Part shown: positions 1 to 10,351 of the stretch, piece by piece
Layout of the letters: each line of letters starts with the position of its first letter
How positions within the stretch are numbered: the first letter of the stretch is position 1
From: Varroa destructor
Lineage: Eukaryota; Arthropoda; Arachnida; Mesostigmata; Varroidae
Assembly: GCF_002443255.2 (NCBI RefSeq)
Contig: NW_019211455.1
Location: forward strand, 3,219,223 to 3,283,222
Reading direction: 5' to 3'
Length of the DNA: 64,000 bases
Translations under genes and position numbers: made by a program
The notes under the pieces: model-generated
Told to the model about the DNA's origin: nothing
Database searches by the model: none
The model's input: the letters and a program-made list of their open reading frames with translations, nothing else

Positions 1-683
1 TACTGGGTTATATTGCAATATTTGCGGGGGCGCTTGTCTTCATTGCGGTTTTGTGCGGCCATAAGTGACAAAAGTCGTTTTCAACTTTCCCTATAGGGTT
101 ATAGCCAGGCCGTTTGTCCCTAAGGGTTCTGGTTCGCCTGAGGTTCGTGACTCGTAATTCGTACGGAATTGGGAGATGCTGATCGCGCAATGCTCTATAT
201 AATAGGGTCATTATAAAGATACATGTGCAGTGTAATAAGGTTCTATGTTGACCTTATCGGTACGTTTCTTCTACGTCATGTGATGTTTGCTAGGCCACGT
301 AATTGCTGATATATAAATCCTCTAATAATCACCATATAAGCCTTATTCTATAAATGATCACCACTATTTTAAACAAGTTGTGGGCTCGATTCAGCGAAAG
401 GTTGACCGTTACCGTTTACATATATCGAAGACCTGTTATCAACTGATGAGCGTGGATGTGATTATTAGTGAAATTTTACTATTTTCAAAGTCAAATAAAA
501 TAGACAAAGAGGACAATAAAAATGTCTCATATTAACGATGCGTTTCTACCCGTCACATAATCATGAGGGACGACATTCAGCCGGAAATGTTAGTTCATAA
601 AAAGTCCAGTTCTTGCAAACTTTCATAAGTTTTCGTTTTCTTGATTGTTGCAAACTGCCCTGTCAGCCGTCGAGGTGGCAAAG

Positions 684-809
684 ATGGCGGCGAGGGCGAC
701 AATTGCTACTACTGCTAATGCTTTTGTTATTGCCCTCACCAACACTAGCGCTACAGTCGGCGCTGTTATGTTGATCCGTTCGTGGGCTGCGTGGCCTATT
801 GCCTGGTGA
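684..809 (+). CDS. Short ORF inside the CpG block, 41 codons
   Basis: An ATG in a near-ideal context (AAAGATGG) opens 41 codons beginning MAARATIATTANAF and ending at a TGA at 807-809. The composition is alanine- and threonine-rich with no recognisable domain. It overlaps the antisense ORF in the same GC-rich block, where open frames are expected by chance. It could be an upstream ORF or simply the YY1-like motif creating an ATG. Confidence 0.12.
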   Translation: MAARATIATTANAFVIALTNTSATVGAVMLIRSWAAWPIAW

Positions 810-1060
810 TTGGCTCCTTCAATTGTTGGCCTGCCGCTGCCGCTGCCGCTGCCGCCATTGTCGTTAGGGCCTTCGCTGCTGGCAAAGAGCGGATAGCGAG
901 CGATTTGGTCGGTGTGGAAGTTTTCTTACCTGGGTTTATCCTTTCACCCCCTCCCCGTTTTTCTTCCGACCCTTTATCAGTACGTGACCGGGCCAGAGTT
1001 TGTCGACCCCCACAGATTCGGTGTCGCGATAACGGCACGAGCAGCCATCATAATACACAA
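796..1060 (-). other. Possible 5' exon, 51-bp intron and short ORF
   Basis: On the minus strand a GC-rich segment ends at 930 with the donor CAG|GTAAGA. Fifty-one bases later a pyrimidine-containing acceptor (TCTTTGCCAG, AG at 880-879) is followed by an ATG at 858-856 in a good start context (GACAATGG). The frame from that ATG reads Met, eight alanines, GQQLKEPITRQ and a stop at 796. The intron is a multiple of three and contains no stop in that frame, so removing or retaining it keeps the same frame. The alanine run comes from a GCN repeat. This could be a leader with an upstream ORF rather than a protein gene. Confidence 0.25.
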
Positions 1061-1099
1061 CAACAACAACGTGAGCGACCATAGCAGCTGCTGACTGTA

Positions 1100-3050
1100 T
1101 TCGCTTTGGCAAAAATAAAATAGCGACGCAATAATATACCGGAGCGGAACCATTAACAGACCAATGAAAAAATGAAAAGCATTTTTCCTTTTCAGATAAT
1201 TTTTCTGTTGCGCGCAAGCTCTTTTAACGCTGACAGACGATCTAATAGATGCCCACATAATTACGCGATCCTAACATACAGAAACATGGGTCTACAAGCT
1301 TAGGTAAATGATTATGCTTAACGTCAATAGAAAATGCAGATATAACATAGAAGGGGGGAAGTAATATCGCGGATAGTGGCATAAAGGCCGACGACTTGCA
1401 AACGTTTCCGGAACTGTCCCTATAGTGTTGCTGGTTTCGAAGTAACTGCTGCGACAAAACGACATCCTTTATCGAACAAATAACAATAATAATCATAACA
1501 GAATAATTGGCAATGAGGTGTATAGTTGTGACCTCTTCATAGAATATTGGCCCGTCAATGGCTCGGTGTTAGCTGGCTGTCATATGTGCGGTTAATGTCA
1601 AGCTGAGCAAGCTTAGAGCAGATCTACCGAATCACGGACCCGTCACGAAGATGGTTGGGAATTCGTCTTACATAGACAATAGCAGAACGATCGGCAGCGG
1701 GAGAAAGTGAGAACTGAGCGCGTCACGTTTTCGAAGTGACTGAAAACAAACGCACGACATATCGCTTCTACTAAATTATCCCTGCCATAATATAGTCACA
1801 GACCCATAATTATGTTCGGTGAATATTTCATACACCATTATAGGTAAATGGTTGACAGTTAGTTTTATTGTATCCCATACACGTCCTTGACCTTTCTCCC
1901 GCAGTCAACGCCCTTTATTGCCCGGAAACAAGTCAGATCAAATAAACCGATAGTGTACCTACCTCTGGTCTACTCACAAATACAAAAACAACATTGTAAC
2001 AAACGTGACGCGAACTCATCGTTTATTCGGGCGACACTGTACAGTCAAAGCTTGCCTCGTCTCAAACGCTGACGTGTTTCGTTCTGTTCGACAAATTGCC
2101 AAAGTACTCGAAACGAATACCATGCTAGGTTTAGCCGGCAGGTAATTATAGACGAGAAGCTGTCGTTTACAAAGGTGCCGCAAGATAACGCGAGCCTCGC
2201 AGTAACATTAACTCTTTAATCAATGTTAAAACTATTCATTCCATCCACTAGAATCTGTTTGTATTTTTGGACATATCTTATTCTATTAGGCAGATAGATG
2301 CTCTTCAGGCGAAATATGGTTTTCGATTAGGAAAAACGACTATAATTTTATTTACCCCAACAGCCATATAATTATTGGCATTTTATAGCAGTACCATTCT
2401 TTTCTCCATATCCGTATACGATTAAGTCGACGATTTACTATTGGCTACTATACTAACTATACTACACTTATGTGACCGTCAACAGGTCCTCATTGTTATG
2501 CAATGATTGAAATCGTTTTCGAAACGAACGTTCTTTTATACATGATTCCAATCTCCTCTCTCTGGCCTATACCACTTATATAACTGCAATAAGTTCAATA
2601 CCATCTGATTGATAGATCCTGTTGATCAATGTATAACAATGTCCTGTTATCGTCAAAACTCGATCTCCTAAGGCGGAATGCGCACTGCGAAGGAAGCGAG
2701 CTAACTTTGACGTCCCGTAGCTACCACGAATACCAGCCACTGCATCTTTTCGAGAAAGCAGAGCAGTTAAATATCAGCTCTTTACTCGCTAATTCGTCAT
2801 TGGTTTCATCTATTAGAACGCCGCCGTTGTCCAACGATGATCGACTCTATGGGATCGGATCGGATCTGTGAGCGGTGATTTAGCCAACCAGAAAGCCAGC
2901 GCTTGACGACCGATTCACACTGATCGAGCTTCTGCGCCCAGTCTGAGGTTCGCGAAAATCTATCGGAGAAAAAGAAGCCTTTTTAGGCCGTGTCTGACAT
3001 CATTGAATAGAATAGTCTTACATCACATAGGATAACAGAAAACCAAATAT
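1100..3050. other. No gene seen
   Basis: AT-rich sequence with frequent stops in all frames. I see no convincing splice-bounded frame, RNA gene or long repeat. Confidence 0.5.
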
Positions 3051-3849
3051 GGTTTGTTTTTTTTTGTTGGTTTTTTAGAGAAGCGTTTGCTATGCTGTTT
3101 TTTCTGTTCAATAAAAAGGTCTTAATAGCTTTTTATGTTTCGCTTTACACAAGGCATTGGGTTGTTTTAACACCGCACATAATATTATAGGCGTTATAAC
3201 TTTGAAATGCTTTCAGGTCAATAATATGTCCGAATATCAGAAATAGTATGGAGAGCTATCCAAAACAGTTTGCATCAAATGGGTCACACGAGTCTTATTG
3301 AAGGCGTCAAACTAATTTAAGAGATATGCCAGATTCCATAGAGATGGTACTGGGAGGCAACGATATCTACCAAAACTTCGCCCACATCTGGAGCACCTAT
3401 ATGTATCGTTAGGCCTGAAGAAGCCTGCTTTCCTGCAAAATCTATAGTGGAACTCATACATGACAAGCTGTCTGGTTAGCTGTTTCGTCCCCGTTCACTC
3501 ATCGTTCCTTATCGCACATGAAGCAAAGGAATCGCTATCGATCTCCATTAATTTTTCTTTTAAAGTCTACCTTCGGCAACGTAGGTTTTCGGATAGCAAT
3601 GGTAAGTTGGTTAAGAAACACATGAGGCGATTTTGAGTTGTTATGTGCAGTCCCAATGCTCTTTGGAGAAGTTCACCTTACTGCAAGACTTCCCCAAATG
3701 ACGTGGTTGATTTTATCGCTCATGGAGCCAGCTCTGCCTTTTTCTATATTTCGTTGACGTGAACAGTGAAACTCCTGCTGCTCACGGAGAAAAGTACTTC
3801 CCAGTACAAGGACTTGTTTAGGTAGGCCAGAAGCGACCCGGTAAAGTAC

Positions 3850-4430
3850 AAGTTGTCAGTGGCCGCTGTCCTGCCTTCCCTTTAAAACTACATTGCTTCT
3901 GTCCTAGTGAAGTTTACGCTCAGTTCCATATCCGTGGCTGCCGCGATGAGCTAAGCTAGAATTTGTTTCGTTTAGAACGTGGTCGACCGACATTTCACAT
4001 AAGGTGATTTCGACCAATTTTCTCGACTCTAGCACTTGATCAGGGAGGCTTTTCGGTAAGATGGAGAATAAAAGTGGACTTATGTTGTACCGCTGCGCCA
4101 AACCAATTGTTTTTGTGAAAGGCAGAGTTTGGCCACTCCGTTGTCTATAGTTATTGTGTTCTCCTGTAGAATCACGATGAAAAGGTTATTTACATTCTCG
4201 AGAGCGCCCTCGATCCGCGTGAGCATAAAATTTGTCCGAAAGCTACATTAGAATCGACAAACACCGCGCATAGCGGATAACGCAGCGAGAGCAGTGCTTT
4301 CTCGACGTCAACCATCAGGGTCTTACGCGCCTTTTCTGCAGAACGTTTTTCCGGAACCGATGTTGCTCTGTTGAGATGGCGTATACCCTTTCTAAGTAGC
4401 TGTCTAGTATCTTAGTCTGCAAGCCACAAG
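3850..4430 (-). pseudogene. LINE reverse transcriptase domain, frame-broken
   Basis: Upstream comes a K-I-L-(x)-S-Y-L-E-R-V-Y stretch (about 4425-4390) like the conserved 'K-x-x-E-x-x-x-x-R-L' helix. EQHRFRK follows at about 4369-4343, matching the Q-H/F-G-F-R-x-G-R-S-T box. NISPLLFSILPKSLPD at about 4086-4040 matches the P-Q-G-x-x-L-S-P-L-L-F box. VEITLCEMSVDHVL at about 4014-3973 sits where the Y-A-D-D catalytic box belongs, but the aspartate pair is lost. A distal ELSVNFTRTEAM fits the G-L-x-V-N-x-x-K-T-x-x-M motif. The spacing between boxes is normal for LINE reverse transcriptases. Several boxes lie in different frames. Confidence 0.72.
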
Positions 4431-5015
4431 CATAATAACAAACGTTTTTTTCGCTGTTCCTCACCGTCGTGAGGGCGCGATTGCGTCGCCCTGTCGACTA
4501 GGAATTACTAACAGGATAGCGCCTCTCCATCGGGCTGGGGGTGTACCAATATATAAACATTTATAACATTGTGCCGTTTACCACAGCGTCAGAGTGACGG
4601 CGCATTCGAAATGCCCATTGTTGACTTTATCTGGAACAGCAGCTTTTTCACTGCATAGTTCCTCAGGACCTTACGTAAATTCCCGTGCTGCAAAGTCTTG
4701 TTAAGGGATATCGCTTTGTGCTGGGGTCCCCTCTTCCTACTCTGCAACGCAGAGGCTACCGCGCGTGGTGTTATGTCCCTTAACGACGAACGTTTTCGCG
4801 AAAAAATTTATGAGGGCCGAGGAGCTAGTCGGCCAAATCGCCGAACCGTAGTGCGTTGCATGCATAAACGATGCATACGTTTCTCACAAATCTATTAAAA
4901 CAAAGGCTAAGAAGTAAAACTTGGGTTCTAGAAAAATCGATGTCGAGTCGGGATTGACTATTAGGAAACCGCGAGCATGTCTTGAAAGGCTGCAGTGCGG
5001 TTCGAACTCGGCTAA

Positions 5016-5343
5016 TCAGACCGACCGTTGAAGTCGTAGCCAATGACCAGAGGAGAGGCATAATAATAGGGCAACGCTTCCAAACTACTAAAGAGCTCCT
5101 CTATTGGCGTCCAAACTAGCCCAATATAGGCTGCCACGAGACTTATTTGGTCGCCACGTAAAACAATGATGGTGTTCTCCACTCAATACGGCGCAAGGTT
5201 GTTGATCTTGTGATTATAAATAGTAAAGATGCCTCCGTTATAACAGCCTGCTTCGTTGCTGCTCATTGCAGGACAGTATAAAGGACAAACATGCAGCAAG
5301 TTAAAAATGTGGTTGCTCGAGTCTCCGTTAACATGAGAACATC
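5016..5343 (-). pseudogene. LINE endonuclease domain, frame-broken
   Basis: Motifs appear in the expected order. DVLMLTETR at 5343-5317 matches the catalytic D-x-L-x-L-T-E-T box. After a frameshift, NGGIFTIYNHK (about 5241-5209) fits the GG-x-x-x-x-Y region. IGYDFNGRSD (about 5045-5016) matches the G-D-F-N-A box, with the usual Gly-Asp replaced by Gly-Tyr-Asp. Between the last two, about 39 codons are open (5137-5016) and read like the typical Y-x-(n)-I-E-x-L...LE-x-L stretch. A TGA at 5185-5183 and another just after the DFN box break it. In the family this domain nicks target DNA to prime reverse transcription; this copy cannot encode a working enzyme as it stands. Confidence 0.7.
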
Positions 5344-5721
5344 TATACTGTCCAGGGCCTAGGAGAAGGGCCTCTATGGAATTCTTAGAGTCTTCAAGGC
5401 CCAGCCTCGCTGCTAGGTCTGTAATCGACCGACGAGCGGTTGCGGTGATTCGAGATGTCGCATACTAAGGTTAGCGCTCTTGTCGTCAGTGTTGCTAGAA
5501 CCGGCTTTATAATGTACCCAACCGTTGGAACCGACGAAACTTGCTGGCCGTGGTACATCTAGTTGGCGTAATGCTGCCTTTTCTATTGATGGTTTTTCAA
5601 CGATCGCTTCACTTGGTTGTGGTACGTGATTCTTTGAAGCTGGCAAGGCTAGTGAAATGTTCTACTTTAGGGGTCTACTTCAGCTGTTCGAACCCTGTCG
5701 TGTTGCCCTTACGTGACCTCT

Positions 5722-5735
5722 CCCCCCCCCCCCCC
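5722..5735 (+). repeat. C14 homopolymer
   Basis: Fourteen consecutive C in a pyrimidine-rich stretch just beyond the LINE's 5' side. Confidence 0.9.
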
Positions 5736-6308
5736 TGCTCTCCTCTGGCCCCTGACCCTCTTAGTTCTTGGGATTCTAACCTCTAAAAGAGGCTTTATCC
5801 TTCAGGTAGATTGTAGGAAACCTTCCTGGTTACCTCACACTCTTATAGCAGTGCCGTCACCTCCCCAGGACGATCTGGCGCTATGATATAGAAAGAGAAG
5901 AAACCGAAGATTTCGCATTTTCTTGACCCACTTTTCTGGCAAGATTATTATCTACTGCATTGTAGTCTTGACCACGAGGATATGCATTACCAACCCGGAT
6001 CGTAAGCTAATCAACGTCTTCGAAGAACGTCCCACCTTGCTGATATATTTATGTATTCGTGATTAAGAACCTATAAAAATCTCTCTACTTCTCACACGAT
6101 ATTGTCGATGCCGCAAAAATAGTCATATGACGTTTGCTAAGGAAGGATTCCTTTAAGCGCAGGGCCGAACGGCTGCCGATGCTGTAGCCTACCGCTAGCG
6201 CTGTTCTTCGTAGCGGAGAGGAGAATTGAGCCATCTAAGAATCTCGAAGACGTCTCACATTTTGTGGTTAGCCACCGTCACCGATGTCACATGCCTCTAT
6301 TCCTCTTG

Positions 6309-6491
6309 TCAATTTGACAACTGCCCTTCTGTTGACCAGTTTAAAATCGATACTGAGCATTTCCTATGAAAACATTTGCCCAGTGGGTGCACTGCCTCGT
6401 TGGTCTCGCAAGCAACATATATTACCCTCTTCAACTCCGAACAGGCAACACACAAACAATGCTTTGCATATACTTGTTGCAGCTCACTCAA
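6309..6491 (-). other. Cys/His-rich frame, possible finger relic
   Basis: A 60-codon minus-strand frame contains CLCVACSEL, then CETNEAVHPLGKCFHRKC. This recalls the C-x2-C ... C-F-H-x2-C end of PHD-like fingers that some LINEs carry in ORF1 or upstream of the endonuclease. Its strand and position, about 1 kb upstream of the LINE endonuclease, suit an ORF1 remnant. The full cysteine ladder is not present and there is no initiator ATG, so chance is quite possible. Confidence 0.18.
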
Positions 6492-7133
6492 ACATTGATA
6501 TTAGCAGGTCACGATTCTTTCGATCGCATTGATCGTGATTGGAAATACGGCCATTTTCAAATGCTCATGAATACTCCACACCATTTGTTACTGTGGTTGT
6601 TTTTGAGTCCGTGGAACATCTGCGTTAGTTAACTTGTGTTTTGTTCGTTGGATCGATGTTGCAGTTCGGCTAACGCCATTCTGTTGTATAAACTGTACCG
6701 GGAAAGGTCGCAGTACATGTCTGTAGGAAGATGACGGTTGGACAACGTGACGTGGGTCACAACACTGCCGTTCGCATTCAAATTCAAACAAGAAATATCT
6801 ATATATGCTTTTGCAGGATCGATCCGCACGCCTTTGAGACGGGAGCCATTCGGCTGTAGCCTTCTAAAACACCTGGTATTTTCGGTGTCATGAATTGTCT
6901 TTGCGATATTGCGAACCACATAAACATGTCTGCGGAGCAATGTGTGTACGTTAATAAGTGGTAGGACAACTGGAACTCGAAAAATTTCTAGGAACAGACG
7001 AACAAGAAATAGACAAAATCTGCCTGGCCTGGGTATTATGATATATCACGAATATTCAACATTTTTTTTAACAATTTTATTTAATATATAATTCAATGTA
7101 CAACTAGATCTAATATAAGAGCTGGGTGTTAGA

Positions 7134-7147
7134 GGGGGGGGGGGGGG
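7134..7147 (+). repeat. G14 homopolymer
   Basis: Fourteen consecutive G in otherwise AT-rich DNA. Long G runs can form quadruplexes and are error-prone in sequencing. Confidence 0.9.
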
Positions 7148-10100
7148 TCTCAAACGTTTGAAAAGGCTTGTTATATTAATGACAGGAAAGTAATGGAGGT
7201 CTTTTTTAGCCGGTAGATATTTAAATCGTCATCTAACAGCATATCAGCGATACGCCTAAAGTATTAAAAAAGTTTTGTTTCTACTAAATAAGCTGTTATT
7301 TCTTCGGTTCGAAGAATTCGCGGGCTATTTTTATATATCGTCAACAAGATCGACATAATATATGTAATCATTGTAAAAGTAACACATCCACAAACAAAGC
7401 TACGTGAAACAAAGCGAATAATGCCCGTTGGCAAACCGTAAAATACTTAGATAGCTATATCTATATGTCAACGACAGCTATATGTCAACAGATATCTGGG
7501 CGTTCTGCTGGTTGCTTAATAGAAATCCAATTTAGTTTTAGTGCAAGACGCAGAACTTTCATGGCTCCTTTGGTTCTCCGCCCTTTATGTTATCTAATCT
7601 AAAATACATACAGCTTATGCCCACTCTTACAGTATGCAAGCGGTCGGCTCCCTGCCCATTTGACGACGATAAGCATCGAAGCTGAAAGCGTCATAACTTA
7701 ATAACAAGTAAAAATTATAACGCATTTTGTCTTTTACTGCTCGTTAATACAACTATTTATTTTGGTATTAATTAACTGGTTGATGCTATCAGCTAACATG
7801 TGCGCTGTCAGCGTCAAAGAGTACGATGGGGAGAGGTGCTTAGGGGGGCGGGGAAGGATCATACTCTAGGTTCATCATAGCGCGACCCCAGCCGGTTCCT
7901 CACAATAGCAGGTGTTTTTCATCCAATAAAGAAGAAGTCTCTGAACAGAATAGTGATAGAATGGAACGAAAAAGTTCTGTGCGTCAACAGCCAGCGGTCA
8001 GCAGTGCTCGGGCGCTTGTCGGTCCGAAGCGGTAAAATATCGCGCGTACTTAAAACACGGCACCTCTCATTGTTATTGACTTCAGCTATTGACTTCCTAT
8101 TAGCAGCTCTATGAAATCATGAAGGGGTTATATTTATCCGTTACGTTATATTTAACTTGTTTCGTATATATATATATAGATGTATCAAGACCGTATGAAC
8201 TCCACTTACAGGACGAATAGATTATAGGTGGCTGTTGATTATGAACTGGCTTACACAACATATATATATCATTTGTAGTAGCTAGAACGTATACGACGGC
8301 GATTTGAACTTGAGAAAAATTATAGTTGAGCAAGAGATCCCTCACGAAGTAACAAGTTAATCATAAAAGAAGCTTTTAACGAACGAGAAGAACGTGTAAC
8401 GTTCGTATTGTTTTTTGAACAAAGTAATTTTTCTTAACACACATTTATCTATCTTATCTTCCTTTGATATTATCTAACGAGGCAAAGTAAGAGCGCTATT
8501 TTTGGGAATGCTGTTGAGACATCAATCATTGCACAGATCAGTTTAAATCTTGACCAGGTCAGACGGGCAGCCAAACGTATTTCCGAGACACGTCGATACT
8601 GTAACTAACATATAATCTTTACAAATGGATCAGATTGGACGTCTTTCCGATCACACATGACGACAGATGACGCTAATGACAATACGACTCACCGTACGAT
8701 ATAGAATCGACCTAGGTTGATTGATCTGGTATAAGTATACTACTAGGCGATATATAGACACTTGCGATATATGTATGCATATAGATAGATAAGGATAGAT
8801 CAGTCCCAAACCGGCCCTGTAAAGTGGTCGAATTTGACTATTTTTGGGACAATTTCCAGCCAATCGATAGTTTATTAGTTTGGCTAGATGTACCGAATCA
8901 AACCTACTATACTACACTAACCATTGGTCCGTTTTTTTTTTAAAAAAAAAGTTTTTTAAAAAAAGCTCTTAACTACAGAGCAGTGAAATATTTACATGGG
9001 GCTCTAGAAAGAGAGTATTTCTTAAAGCTCTCAGTTAGCTCAGCTCATCTAATGAGTGCTGTATACCTCAGTTTTAAGGTCGAAAATGCCGTTTGAAGGG
9101 TAAAAACTCAACCTTGCATTTTATGTAAAGGAGTCATTTTTTGTTGTTAACTGACACAATTAAAATGGAAAATTATTTCAGCGTAGAGGGGCCCAAATAT
9201 CTGATTGGTCGTCTATGTAACAATGAAATAAAAATCTTTTGATCGAACTTCTAATAGATGATCATCAGTAAATTAGGTTAGATGTACCGCGAACAAAATC
9301 TATTTACAATAGACTGATGAAATATTAATGGGTTAGGTAACTGAAACGGGCCAAATGTTTCTAAATACTGTAGTTTGTGTTAGATTGGGTGTGATATTAG
9401 CCAATTAAAGTAGTTGAAATAATTAACGCAACAGCCGCACGAGGCGAAACGCGTAAATCCGCCTGGTTTATCTTAAGGTAAAAAAGAAATTTCACACGTT
9501 AAGGCTGAGCCTACGTATGGCATAATATAAACTAAGATTGTTAATTATCGGATTTTTTAGATGAAAGTAGTAGCCAGTGTGTTTTCTACTGACATTCCTT
9601 ATTTATCGAAGAATGCTTATAAAAAGATGCTTATCTTATCTCGTATAGTATAACACTGTTATGTTACGCGTTATTTGCAACCTGTTCTACGCACGAAACA
9701 CATGAGGCCTGGGTTTGGACACATCACTAAGACCCTATGTAGCGTCACAAACCCAATTCTATATATTATTATCCGGAATATTTGTTAAATTCCAATATTG
9801 TACTCAAACAAGAATAGATCTTTCAACAAAATCCTTTACATATGTGAGAAGTGCCACTAGTGACGATCATGACTGCTCTATGTAATGATTTTTTAGTTAA
9901 TTAAAATAGTTAATTTAATTAAGTGAGTAATAATTTTTCTATATACAATTACAGCGTTCATTTGAAACTTGAATTACTCCCTAACATATGTACTCGTCTA
10001 AGTGTATAGAAAATTCCCATGGAATTAAATTTTGGCCAAAAAGTCCACACACGCAAGGGTTATAAGAAGATGCAAACGACCTTAAAAATATGATATGCTG

Positions 10101-10328
10101 AAACTTATCTAATTTCTCATTGGTATCCCCCTCTTTAGAATGACTGTTAACGTTAAACCTGTCTGTTCGGGTTTCTTGATGAGCCCTAAATCTAAAACTT
10201 CAGTGAGCATTTTTTGGTTTGCGTCATGGAAATTCTTTTCCGGCTTTTTTAGGAGCCGCATGAAAACTACCATAGATTGTCAATTCTATAAAAAAGAAAA
10301 AAAATCCTAGTTTAGGTCTATTTTATTC

Positions 10329-10351
10329 ATATATATATATATATATATATA
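10329..10351 (+). repeat. (AT)n microsatellite
   Basis: About 11.5 uninterrupted AT units. Confidence 0.95.

Larger units (their letters stand above)
650..1100. promoter_or_regulatory. CpG-rich promoter / 5'-exon-like block
   Basis: This stretch is clearly richer in G, C and CpG than the flanking AT-rich DNA. It holds AAGATGGCGGCG at 681-692 on the plus strand and ATGATGGCTGC on the minus strand (about 1040-1050). Both resemble the YY1-type motif common just downstream of animal transcription starts. A strong minus-strand splice donor, CAG|GTAAGA, ends a possible leader exon at 930. CpG-rich promoters are not universal in arthropods, so the block could also be coding or an unusual intron. 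The transcription start is not visible. Confidence 0.35.
3050..5650 (-). mobile_element. Degenerate non-LTR retrotransposon (LINE)
   Basis: Read on the minus strand, the segment preserves the order of a LINE ORF2. An apurinic-type endonuclease at about 5343-5016 is followed by reverse-transcriptase motifs at about 4430-3850. The reading frame is broken by several stops and shifts, so this is a fossil. T runs at 3057-3065 and 3071-3076 on the plus strand would be the A-rich 3' tail of the element, consistent with a 3' end near 3.05 kb. The 5' limit is unclear; 5650 is set by the end of a 77-codon minus frame at 5646-5413 that could be upstream ORF sequence. The motif style suits the CR1/Jockey/I/R1 group, but I cannot fix the clade. 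Target-site duplications were not found. Confidence 0.72.

Noticed and set aside
4985..5010. GGTTCGAACTC, resembling a tRNA T-loop
   Set aside because: It lies inside the LINE endonuclease fossil and has no pairing arms.
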